Below, piece by piece: positions 12,801 through 22,070 of a DNA stretch of 64,000 bases. The notes under the pieces are model-generated. The model was given only the letters and a program-made list of their open reading frames with translations. It made no database searches and was not told where the DNA came from. How positions within the stretch are numbered: the first letter of the stretch is position 1; the number at the start of each line of letters is the position of its first letter. The translations under genes and the position numbers were made by a program. The stretch comes from Setomelanomma holmii (lineage: Eukaryota > Ascomycota > Dothideomycetes > Pleosporales > Phaeosphaeriaceae): positions 166,190 to 230,189 of the forward strand of contig ML978156.1 in assembly GCA_010015745.1 (NCBI GenBank), in the 5' to 3' direction.

Positions 12801-13232
12801 ACCAAAGTTGGCGGGGAACGTCTTTGCACGCATTGCAGGGCTGTAGCCATCGCCAGCTTGCGAGCCTCCATATTGACTCTCCCGTTGGTGTCTTTGGTAG
12901 AACTGCTTTGCTTCCGTGTGACTCATCTGCTTCTCGGTCGTGTAGTCGTAGAAAGCCGTTCGACGGTGTTTGTCCCTGGGGAGCAAGCCATCTTCATCTT
13001 CGCTTGTGCCAGGCGCCGTCACACTCGTGCTATGACCCGCCTGGTCTCCGCTTCCTGTGCCTGCTTCGGGCTCGGAGAAGTCGGGACTCAGTTCGTCTTC
13101 TGAAGATAGCTGATCATCGTGGGCGGGTCTGAAGTCTGGAGAACCGTCTCCGTCTGCAGAAAACGCTCCTATGCCATTGTCAGTATGCGATTGCCACTTT
13201 CAAATTGGTTGGTATGTAGTACCGTTCAACAT
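9836..13232 (-). CDS. AMD1: AMP deaminase
   Basis: Adenosine-monophosphate deaminase, cytosolic, converting AMP to IMP in purine salvage and adenylate balance. Four coding exons: 13232..13223 (10 nt), 13168..11664, 11616..10496 and 10448..9836, giving 3249 nt and 1082 aa. Introns are 54, 47 and 47 nt, with GTAAGT/GTAAGC donors except the first (GTACTA). Zinc-ligand motif HVH is at about residues 445-447 (context KVDTHVHHSACMNQKHLL). The RPHCGEAG motif is at about 711-718 and the catalytic SLSTDDPLQF at about 790. The junction at His505 (LDMH|AHTDSFHRFDKF) restores the expected family sequence. The N-terminal 400 residues are variable and partly disordered, as in other eukaryotic AMP deaminases. 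The last exon adds a Ser/Pro/Thr-rich tail of about 200 residues beyond the catalytic core. The 10-nt first exon is the least certain part. Confidence 0.9.
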
Positions 13233-14059
13233 CGTGTCGTGTTAAGAGAGTGGCTGCTGTATCACAGACGTACAGAAACGACGCCTCGAGTAGCGCGGTC
13301 GGCGGTCGCCGCTTTGCGCACCTGCCCCAAGCCTTGGACGAAAAGTGTATATTTTTGCTCTTTGGGGGGACCTGCCTATTTGGAGAAGAGCTCTATGGTG
13401 AGTAGCTCAAGTGTTGGAGAAGTATTTGAGGCTATCTGAATCTCTGTGGGACAAATCCGGGGGAACAGCTGGACGCGGTTGCGCACGAATTGCTGCACGT
13501 GGGTGCTGTGACATTCTGTGATGAATCATATAGTCATGCATGCTGACGGTAGACCTGGCATAGAATCTGGAGAAGGATACAGGAGTGAAGCCTGAAAGAG
13601 TGCGGCAACTTTCCGCATCCGTAGCTCGGGATATTTGGGATATTTGCCCTCCATCCGTCAGTCCTCGGTATGATGGCACCACTGAAGAGGCCCCGTGGCT
13701 AGTCATTCACAGGGCTGGCAGGCATGACGTGAGATGCTCAATGACTCGTGGAATATTTACAGCTGCATAATGCGTGAAGTGCAGGTTGGAGAAGGATTAG
13801 TAGTGCGCACAGGATAGAGGAGCTCAGGCATCTTCTCTCGTCTTTCCGTTCTGATAGCTCCATCAATATACGTGAGGATTGCGGATTTTCTTTCATCTGA
13901 ATTGGTAGGTTGCTCTGTTGCGATGTCACGTGTGCCGGCACCCGCGCCCAGCGGCAGTCGCGTTGGTGGTCCTTGCTCCAAAATTTGTGAGCTATCCTGT
14001 CTGGCAGTAGCCACTCTATTGCACCTTCTCATCCCAACCACCACCGCCAATCAAACATC
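13233..14059. promoter_or_regulatory. Divergent promoter region, AMP deaminase / RRM protein
   Basis: About 830 nt between divergently transcribed genes. Open frames inside it lack coding character. The last 150 nt before 14060 is C-rich (ending in a CCAACCACCACCGCC run), fitting a 5' leader. No specific binding site is claimed. Confidence 0.4.
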
Positions 14060-15144
14060 ATGTATGTTCTCTATACAAGCAATTCCTCAATTTCGACTAA
14101 CCATAATCAAAAGGTTTCTTTTACGCCGTGCCGCCGTTCGTGCGATCAGCGCAACACCCTCCAAGGCCATCCTCGCAAGGCCACGATCCATTGCCACATT
14201 CACACCTTCTGCATTCCGTTCAAGGCAACAGCAATGGTCGGTAGCATTCCAGCGGAGATTTGCCAGTGATGAGGCGGCCAAGACAGAGGCGGCGCAAGCT
14301 GCTGCTGCCGATACACCGGAGAACTTCTCGCAGACAGCAGCAGAGCCTCCCATGGAGGATGGCCTGACTCCAGCCCAGGAGAAGATTATCGCAGAGCCCA
14401 CCGATGCTAAAGCCACTGTCGGTCCGGATGCATTGGAGCAGGCCGCAAAGTCTGTCGAGACGCAGGACCAGCGAGAGCGAAAGCCCAGAGCTCGTCGCGA
14501 GAACAACACACCACCCAACAACACGCTGTACATCGGCAACCTCTACTACGAAGTCACCGCCGACCAGTTGAAGCGTGTCTTCTCCCGATTTGGCGAGGTC
14601 GAGAGCGTGAAGATCGTCTACGACAACAGGGGGTTGAGCAGAGGGTATGTGAAGAGTAGATTTGTAAATCACATGTGCTAATCCTTTTCACAGTTTCGGC
14701 TACGTTGAGTTCAAGAACATCCCCGACGCCCAGTCCGCCGTGGACAACCTCGATATGCAGGTCTTCGAAGGCCGCAACCTTGTCGTTCAATTCCACAAGG
14801 CCAGGGAAGGCAGGACAAACACTCGCACCAACACTAGCTTTGAGAGCAACCCACCTTCCAAGACTCTCTTCATCGGAAACATGTCCTTCGAGATGTCGGA
14901 CAAGGATCTCAACGACCTTTTCCGTGACATTCGCAACGTCATGGATGTGCGCGTCGCCATCGATAGGAGGACTGGTCAGCCGAGAGGTTTCGCACACGCT
15001 GACTTCATCGACGTTGCCAGCGCGACGAGGGCGAGAGAGGTCCTGAAGGAGAAGGTCATCTATGGCAGGCCGCTTCGCGTGGACTTCAGCAAGTCTTCAT
15101 CACCAAGGGAGAACAAGCGCACAGATTCGGGTACACAGGAATAG
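14060..15144 (+). CDS. Mitochondrial-type RNA-binding protein with two RRMs
   Basis: Predicted 327-aa protein. Preferred model: exon 1 is only the AT of the start codon (14060..14061), exon 2 is 14114..14644 and exon 3 is 14694..15144, totalling 984 nt. Intron 1 has GTATGT, a CTAAC branch site and an AAAAG acceptor, so the ATG is assembled by splicing (AT|G). An alternative is an uninterrupted start at 14064 (MFSIQAIPQF) in the same frame. Both versions give a basic, Ser/Ala-rich, acid-poor N-terminus typical of a matrix-targeting presequence. RRM1 (about 138-210) has RNP2 LYIGNL and RNP1 RGFGYVEF, the latter formed across intron 2. RRM2 (about 235-310) has LFIGNM and RGFAHADF. An Ala/Glu-rich linker separates the presequence from RRM1. 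A role in mitochondrial RNA metabolism is inferred. Confidence 0.82.
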
Positions 15145-15730
15145 ACGTTTGATACCTGCCTCCATGGGCACTTGGGTCTACATGTATCATAGTAGGGGAG
15201 CGTTTAGGCGTTATGTCTCCTCATGCCTGTACATGACGTAGCTTTGGATGGAAATGATATACAAATCTAATGCCTCTCTACTTCAACCTTTCGGGTATGT
15301 TCCTGGGAAGATCATCATGCATGTTCAGATGTTCAGCTTGGATCCCGCACAGCACTGACTTGATTGTGTCCAACATATAGCTCACCTTCCAAGATAGCCT
15401 AGCAAATTTGTGCGGTGCTCAGACAGTGTAAAAATCACACTTGTCAGGCCTCGCCCAATCCGTGCGAAAGGTTCGTGTTTGCTAGTAACCATCACGTGTA
15501 AGCGTGCGGCTTCCAAGCGTGCGCCTGCAGTGTTGCCCTGACACGATATTGGCGGGGTTCAGCCCTCTCAGTGGGCCGCGACCTCGGCTTGCTGATGAAT
15601 TGACTACAGGTTGGAGCCGCCTCACCTGCACATCCACACCAACTTTACGCGCACCTTGTACTATAGATTTTCTTGTCGTTCCCTCTTCTTGTTCTATTGC
15701 ATACGTCTCGCATCTTCACATTCACGCGCG
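15145..15730. promoter_or_regulatory. Intergenic region upstream of PEX5
   Basis: About 590 nt between two plus-strand genes: the 3' flank of the RRM gene, then the PEX5 promoter. The 70 nt before 15731 is pyrimidine-rich (TTCCCTCTTCTTGTTC), as expected of a fungal leader. No other element is recognised. Confidence 0.4.
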
Positions 15731-17700
15731 ATGTCGTTCCTCAGTGGCGCAGAGTGCTCAACCGGGGCAAACCCTCTCAGCCAGTTCACGAAGCACGTCC
15801 AGGATGACAAGTCCTTGCAGAGAGATCGCCTCGTCGGGCGGGGCCCTGGCGGCCTCCAAGAAAGTATGCGAAGCCAGCAGATGGGGAGTGGGTCGGATGG
15901 TGTAAGTGCTGCAGCATGAGACATACGGGACGGGGAAGGCTGTAGCAGTCATTGACAAGTCCTTAGATGATGAACGAGTTCATGCAACAGAATGCGCAAC
16001 TCCCACAAGGCCACGGCCCAGCGTCCCCATTCGCCATGGAGCAGATGCGGAGAGAGCTCGAGCGCGCGCAACACAGCGGATCACCAGCATGGGCAGCGGA
16101 GTTCGACCCAGGCATGCAGGCGCCACAGATGGGACCGACCATGCAGGACCGACCAGCAGGTTTCAATCCCGCCGAATTTGCGAAGTTCCAGCAGATGAAC
16201 TCCAATGCCCGGACAGCAAGTCCAACCACCGCCGACCAGCCGTCAATGATGGGCTATCAGCGACCGATGTACGGCATGAATATGGGCATGGGTATGGGAG
16301 GTATGGGAATGGGCATGATGCCTCAGAACTACTCCCCGCAAAACTTCCAGCAACCCATGCAAAGTGCTGGGAAGGGCAAGGAACGTCTGGTTGAGTTGGA
16401 CGACAAGGACTGGGAATCGCACTTTGCGGAGCTGGAAAAGGCCGACCAGAACCTCGATGCGCTCGACGAGGAGGCGAACAAGAACATAGAAGCGGAGCTG
16501 AATGAAATGGACAGGTCAGTAGACGAGTTTGGCGACTTCGAGTCCATCTGGAAGGGCATCCAAGCTGAGACTGAAATCGCTAGGCAACTTGCCGCCGAGG
16601 AGAACTTTGTCGAAGGACACATGGGCGACTTAGATCAATGGGAAGGCTTCGATGGCCTAAACACACACTCGGTTCGCGACCCTGCGATGGGCGATTATCT
16701 ATTCGAGCAAGAAAACCTGTTCAACAAAGTCACAAATCCGTTCGAAGAGGGCGTCAAGATAATGGAAGAGGGCGGCAACCTTTCCTTAGCAGCTTTGGCA
16801 TTCGAAGCTGCCGTACAAAAAGATCCAAACCACATTGCAGCCTGGGTAAAACTGGGAGAATCACAAGCACAAAACGAGAAAGAGACGCCCGCTATAAGAG
16901 CCCTCGAGCATGCCCTGAAGCAAGATCCTTCAAACCTAGAAGCTCTCATGGGCCTAGCAGTATCGTACACAAACGAAGGCTACGAGTCCACCGCCTACCG
17001 AACCCTCGAGCGCTGGCTCGCTACAAAGTACCCCTCCCTCATCAAAGAACCACTCTCCTCCGATGCAGAAATGGGCTTCACTGACCGCCACCTCTTGCAC
17101 GAAAAAGTCACAAACCTCTTCATCCAAGCCGCACAACTCTCCCCCTCGGGCGAGCAAATGGACCCCGACGTCCAAGTCGGTCTAGGCGTTTTGTTCTACG
17201 GCGTAGAAGAATACGACAAGGCAGTCGATTGTTTCGGCGCCGCTCTCGCCTCCACAGAATCCGGTGTCTCAAACTCCTCATCTCAAGTCCACCTCCTCTG
17301 GAACCGACTCGGCGCCACACTCGCGAACTCGGGTCGCAGCGAGGAAGCCATCGATGCGTACAGTCGCGCGCTCGCTCTCCGACCAAACTTTGTACGCGCA
17401 CGATACAATCTCGGTGTTAGCTGTATCAACATCGGCTGCTTCACTGAAGCCGCACAACATCTCCTCGGCGCGCTAGCAATGCACAAAGTCGTAGAGCGCG
17501 AGGGCAAAGAAAAGGTGCGAGAAGTCGTTGGTGATGGCGTGTCCGATCGCGATCTGGATAACATGATTCATCAAAACCAGAGTACAAATCTGTACGATAC
17601 GCTCCGGAGGGTGTTTGGACAGATGGGCAGGCGCGATCTTGCGGATATTGTGGGGCCGGGTATGGAAGTGGAGCGGTTTCGGGGCGAGTTTGAGTTCTGA
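15731..17700 (+). CDS. PEX5: Peroxisomal targeting signal 1 receptor
   Basis: Cycling receptor that binds C-terminal PTS1 cargo in the cytosol and docks at the peroxisomal membrane through Pex13/Pex14. Two exons, 15731..15901 and 15967..17700 (634 aa). The 65-nt intron starts GTAAGT and ends CCTTAG, and the join is phase 0. The N-terminus MSFLSGAECSTGANPLSQ has the conserved cysteine (Cys9), which in the family is the monoubiquitination site for recycling. WxxxF-type docking motifs are seen at about 99-103 (WAAEF) and 206-210 (WESHF). A Met/Gly-rich stretch (MNMGMGMGGMGMGMM) lies between them. From about residue 315 to 570 there are tandem TPRs, for example LGESQAQNEKETPAIRALEH and AIDAYSRALALRPNFVRA. 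The length matches fungal Pex5. Confidence 0.95.
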
Positions 17701-17966
17701 ATTAGACTTTGAGAGCGGTGGGGAGACGGGAAGGTTTGAGGCGGTGAATGATGACTGGAAGCGTGAAAAGAAAGTCAAGACTCGTAGAGATGAGTGGGAG
17801 TACGAGGAGGGAGAGCTTGGAGATAGCTGCTGCTTTGGCATCAGGACGGTTGAAATGGGGCGGGATTGTGTGTGGAAACTGCATGGTGGCGTTTGATTCC
17901 AACATCTGCTGCATCCCCAAAAATACTAGAGTAAATATTACATGGCCATATTGGAATGGCTGAAGA

Positions 17967-19106
17967 TTATACCACCACCGTCTCACCGATGTCGCAACTA
18001 CACACTTCCTCGCCCCATTTCAATCCTTCGGCTTCAGCGCCCTTCCGCCATCTCTCGATCGGCTCGGTCACTGGCTCGTAGTGCTGGCTGAATCCCCCTC
18101 TAAAAGTGCCGTAGTGCATTGCTAGGCTCTTCTTACTCCTCACATCCCCATGTATTGCGAGCGAATCCTCGGGACTAGAATGCTGACCCGACAGAACGCT
18201 TCTGGGCTTGAAGCAACCCGCAGGCACCAATGCAAGATCGAACGGGCCATACAAATCGCCAATCTGCTTGAATGCAGGACAAGGAGGGTGCGGCGCATCA
18301 TGATGGGTGAATTGGTCGTCGGAATGTACGGCACAGTAGCCCGTGTCGCCGGCGAAGAAGAGACGTTTAGTAGACGAGACGAAAGTCCAGCTACACCATA
18401 ACGTGCTATCGAAAGACCAGGGCGACCGGCCGGACCGATGTTGTGCAGGCGTGCATATCAGCTCCGCCGTCCCAGCACCTTCTGATGACAAGGTAATGCC
18501 ATCCCACCAATCCAACTCTGTGACCTGCTCCTCTTTAATGCCGACGCCTAATCCAAGCACAACAGCTTTGACGCCCAAACCACACAGTATCCTCAAATCG
18601 CCCGCTTGTTTCGCATTCAACTTCCGCAGCGTGTCGGTGTCTAAATGGTCGTAGTGGTCGTGGCTTATACACACAGCATCGACTTGCGGTAAATCTTCGA
18701 TCGTGCAAGGCGGAGGTGTAAATCGTACGGGTCCAACTAGTCCATATGGACCTACGCGATCGCTCCACACGGGATCCAATAATATCCGTAGTGCTCTATC
18801 ACTGCCCTCGTGTTTGGGCATCTCGATTAAGAAACTCGCATGTCCGATCCATGTTGCTTTTAGTCCATCTTGATCTAAGCCGAAATTTGGCGTCCGCACA
18901 CTGGGTAGACCGGCGCGATCAGCAGGAACAGGCACAAAATTCTTCGGTGTCATCCATCGCGTCTTGAATAGCGTCGGTAGACCATTGTGTTTGTACGAGG
19001 GCCACGGATTTTTGAAGCCTGTTGGTGGGCTGGCATTGTGATGCGCGGTTGTGTAGCCGTCGGGACGGCGTGGAGGGAGTTGGCTTATGGAGGACGTACA
19101 AGGCAT
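17967..19106 (-). CDS. NAPE-PLD-like metallo-beta-lactamase-fold hydrolase
   Basis: Single-exon 379-aa protein of the N-acylphosphatidylethanolamine phospholipase D-like branch of the metallo-beta-lactamase superfamily. Members hydrolyse phosphodiester bonds in lipids or related substrates; the real substrate here is unknown. The zinc-binding HxHxDH motif is at residues 149-154 (context VCISHDHYDHLD). WIGHASFL at 86-93 is the usual strand before it. Later conserved blocks are PAQHRSGRSPW and LFFAGDTGYC (metal-bridging Asp). The ATG at 19106 is the first in the frame after a short upstream stretch, and the N-terminal region (KNPWPSYKHNG, TRWMTPKNF) is typical of the group. It is convergent with PEX5; only about 270 nt separate the two stop codons. 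Confidence 0.85.
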   Translation of the reverse strand: MPCTSSISQLPPRRPDGYTTAHHNASPPTGFKNPWPSYKHNGLPTLFKTRWMTPKNFVPVPADRAGLPSVRTPNFGLDQDGLKATWIGHASFLIEMPKHEGSDRALRILLDPVWSDRVGPYGLVGPVRFTPPPCTIEDLPQVDAVCISHDHYDHLDTDTLRKLNAKQAGDLRILCGLGVKAVVLGLGVGIKEEQVTELDWWDGITLSSEGAGTAELICTPAQHRSGRSPWSFDSTLWCSWTFVSSTKRLFFAGDTGYCAVHSDDQFTHHDAPHPPCPAFKQIGDLYGPFDLALVPAGCFKPRSVLSGQHSSPEDSLAIHGDVRSKKSLAMHYGTFRGGFSQHYEPVTEPIERWRKGAEAEGLKWGEEVCSCDIGETVVV

Positions 19107-19949
19107 TCTGGCGGTGGTGAAGTGCCTAAAAAAGTACGCTGCGCAAGGTGCTTGGATGCCATTTTGAAGTGCGTGTGGTCATAGAGTGATGATGTTATGG
19201 CTGAAGGTTGTCGGAGTTAGCGGAGGAATTGAGAAGGCGCTGCGGCGAGGGAGTTTGGCCGCGATCCGTGTAGGAAGTTGCAAGCATTCAATTTCTAGTC
19301 CATGTCTGGAGGTCCTAAATATTGGAAATTGACGTGTTAGCAAAATGAAGGAATCACAGAAGCCTGCAGACTCCTCTTGTTCGTTACAAGTTCGATTCTA
19401 TACAGTTGCGCAAACATTTTCGCACAACGTCGAGACGGCTCTCTCAGTGCACGCTCCGGCCTCGATGTGCCTATCAAATATCCACATTCTCATTCCCTCG
19501 AACAGAATAAAGCCAAGCCTGCATCTCTGAACGCCCGAAGGCAGTCAACATGGCATCGCTTTTGCATCAGGACGATGTGGCTGGAGCTTGCCAGGCGCCA
19601 CCCAGTCAAGATGCAGCTTGAGCGTCATAGCCTCGGAGGCTCACCACGATCCAGACAAGCATCATGGCCCGGCTGGCGTAGCCTTAGTTTCTTATCGGCC
19701 TGCGACCAATCGCGAGCGCACGTGAATCATCTGCAGGTACTGCTCCGCATCGCTTCTCGCCTCTGTGCTTTTCCAACCAGGGTTTTGGGCGATACACCTT
19801 CCAGAAAGGGCAAAGATGTTTCGCGGACGGCATATCATGCAGAAAAGTGGCCATGTTTAAATAGTAGATAGGTCCCGAGTTCCAGGTAGGGATTCAGGTA
19901 CCATCTAATCCTCGACTCCCTGTGTCAGTTGGTCCCGTCTGGCTTCAAG
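19107..19949. promoter_or_regulatory. Divergent promoter region, hydrolase / RNase T2
   Basis: About 840 nt. One plus-strand open frame (19377-19871, 164 codons) has no motif and overlaps minus-strand frames, so it is not called. The stretch should carry the promoters of the flanking divergent genes. Confidence 0.4.
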
Positions 19950-20996
19950 ATGCACAACGCCTTTACCAAAGTTGGAGCAGTGGCACTGCTTGCAACTACA
20001 ACGACTGCACAGCTGTACCCAGGTCAGAGCCCTCTGAACCACACTTGCCAGCTCCAGAAGCCTCTTCTTTCTTGCCCTCCATCAGATCCCTTAAAGGTCG
20101 ACTCTTGCTGTGTGGAGACTTTCGGTGGCCTCCTCCTGTCCACCCAGTTCTGGAACACGTACACTGGTGGCGAGGCTCAAGGCCAATTGCTCCCAACCGA
20201 TACCTGGACTCTGCATGGCTTGTGGCCCGACTTCTGCAATGGGTCATATACTCAGTACTGCGACTTGACTCGACAATACGATCCGATCCCATCACCAAAT
20301 ACCACTAATGGCTTGCCCAACGGAACTTTTGTGCCGCCCTACAACGGCTCGAACATCGGCACCTTCCTCGAGCCCTTCGGTCGCTACGATCTGCTTGAGT
20401 ACATGAATACGTACTGGATCGCATGGCAGCAGGATAATGCGGGCTTCTGGGGCCACGAGTTCAGCAAGCATGCCACCTGCTACTCCACCTTTAATGTGCC
20501 TTGCTATGGCCCGCAGTACCGCAATCATGAGGAGGTTGTCGACTTCTTCGAAACCGCCATCAAGTACTACAAACGTTTCCCGACGTTCGACTGGCTTGAG
20601 GCGGCCGACATCACGCCGTCGAACAAGACCACTTACACATACGCCGACATCCGCGATGTGCTATTCGAAAACCACGGTGGTGTGCCCTTCATCGGATGCA
20701 ATGGCCCCAGGTACAATAATACGGCGGCTGGCAAGGCTGCCAACAGCACTGATAGCGGCTACACTGCGCTCAGCGAGGTTTGGTACTACGAATACGTGAG
20801 TCTATTCTTTATCTCAGCGCAATAATCGAATCGAAAGCTGATCCAAATGCAGGCATACGGACGGCCTCAGGAGGGCAATGTCATTCCCACCAGTGCGGCT
20901 CCAACATACCTGACCAATTGCGCGAAGGCGCCCGGTGCTATCAACTACTACGAGCGTACGAACGGGTCGGAGAAGGTGCCTACTGTGCCATTTTAG
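19950..20996 (+). CDS. Secreted ribonuclease T2
   Basis: Predicted 329-aa extracellular or vacuolar acid ribonuclease of the RNase T2 family, which cleaves RNA through 2',3'-cyclic phosphates. Exons 19950..20795 and 20853..20996. The 57-nt intron begins GTGAGT and ends ATGCAG, phase 0. The N-terminus (MHNAFTKVGAVALLATTTTA) is a signal peptide, with cleavage expected near residue 20. Catalytic segment I is WTLHGLWPDFC (His89). Segment II is GHEFSKHATC (His169, Glu170, Lys173, His174). Many N-glycosylation sequons and paired cysteines (LSCPP, DSCCV, IGCNGP, TNCAK) fit a secreted glycoprotein. The start is the ATG immediately before the signal peptide. No extra C-terminal domain is present. Confidence 0.93.
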
Positions 20997-21295
20997 AGCA
21001 ATGCAAATGTAGTTGTAATGTAATGAACAAAATCATGTCCTGAATTAAGACAAGAATCTATGAGAATATCATGGTCCGTTTCTTTGGTCGCTCCGCTTGT
21101 ACTCTGGTACCTTGCCCAAGAATGGGGGTGGGTCCTGCTCAGCATCATCCACAGGACCGCCACTATTGATATTGTACAGACAAGACTGAGGACTTGAAAG
21201 TTGCGAAAGAGACAAATACACATATCATAGATGGACACCAGAATCCAAGGTAGTTCCTGCGTACGACACGATCTTACAGTGAAAACCAACGCCCA

Positions 21296-21774
21296 AGTAT
21301 ACCATCATACAAGAGTCAGTCCGTCACCAAGGCAGGAGACTGCACCATCACCTAACACACACAGTGTCAACCGACCAACAACAAACTACCACTCTTCTTC
21401 ACCGCTATGCGGCAGTCCTAGCATCACACTCCATGCCGGAACTTCTCTCCATCTACACGCCCGACGGCGTCCTGATGGCTCCAGGATTCCAGCCCGCCGT
21501 CGGCACAGAAGCACTGAAAACCTCGTACGAGCGCATCTCCAGCACCATCAGATTAGACATTGAGTTCAGCATCGATGAGATTATTGTTACAGGAGAGGAA
21601 TGGGCATTTGCGAGGACGACGGCGGCTGGGACGAAGTTTTGGTTGGAGAAGGGGACGCAGGAGAGACATTGGAACCAGGAGTTGTTTGTGCTGAGGAAGA
21701 TTGGTGGAATAGAGGGGGAGAGGGAGTGGAGGGTTGCAAGGTATGGTTTTAGTAGTATGAAGCCGGTTGCTTGA
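21296..21774 (+). CDS. Small NTF2/SnoaL-like fold protein
   Basis: Predicted 136-aa protein resembling DUF4440/SnoaL-type members of the NTF2-like superfamily (LLHRYAAVLASHSMPELLSI, then YTPDGVLMAPGFQPAVGTEA). Such proteins are small cone-shaped enzymes or ligand binders; no activity can be assigned here. The long frame has no ATG at its front. An acceptor (CTAACACACACAG) at 21364 and an upstream donor (GTATAC at 21297) would join A|TG, producing MSTDQQQTTT. The model is therefore a 1-nt coding exon at 21296 plus 21365..21774. The body is well supported; the exact start is inferred and less certain. Confidence 0.62.
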
Positions 21775-22070
21775 GGATGAATTTAGAGTTGGAAAAACCG
21801 GATTTATGTCGACTCTTATAGTGGAGAGCTAGTTATTTGAAATGGTCAAACCACGCTGAGACTTTGAAATGTATGCTTTGCATTTTCGTTTCTGCTGTAG
21901 TGTTTGGGAAGGAAAGGTGTTGGTGCAGCACCAGGCGTCCTTGCATGTGTATGACGATTAAGCTTTGTGCACTACGCCGCTTGCGTAACGTCTGTGCTCC
22001 AAATAATTCTTCGAATTCAGCATTCGTTACTCCAACAGCTCGCAACCGCACAGCGACGCAACTGCCCACA

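Noticed and set aside
19377..19871. Plus-strand open frame of 164 codons before the RNase T2 gene
   Set aside because: Starts without an ATG, has no recognisable motif, and lies in a promoter-like region.
21837..22070. N-terminal extension of the exonuclease from ATG 21837
   Set aside because: Composition differs from the basic N-terminus that follows; it reads as a leader, and ATG 22071 is preferred.
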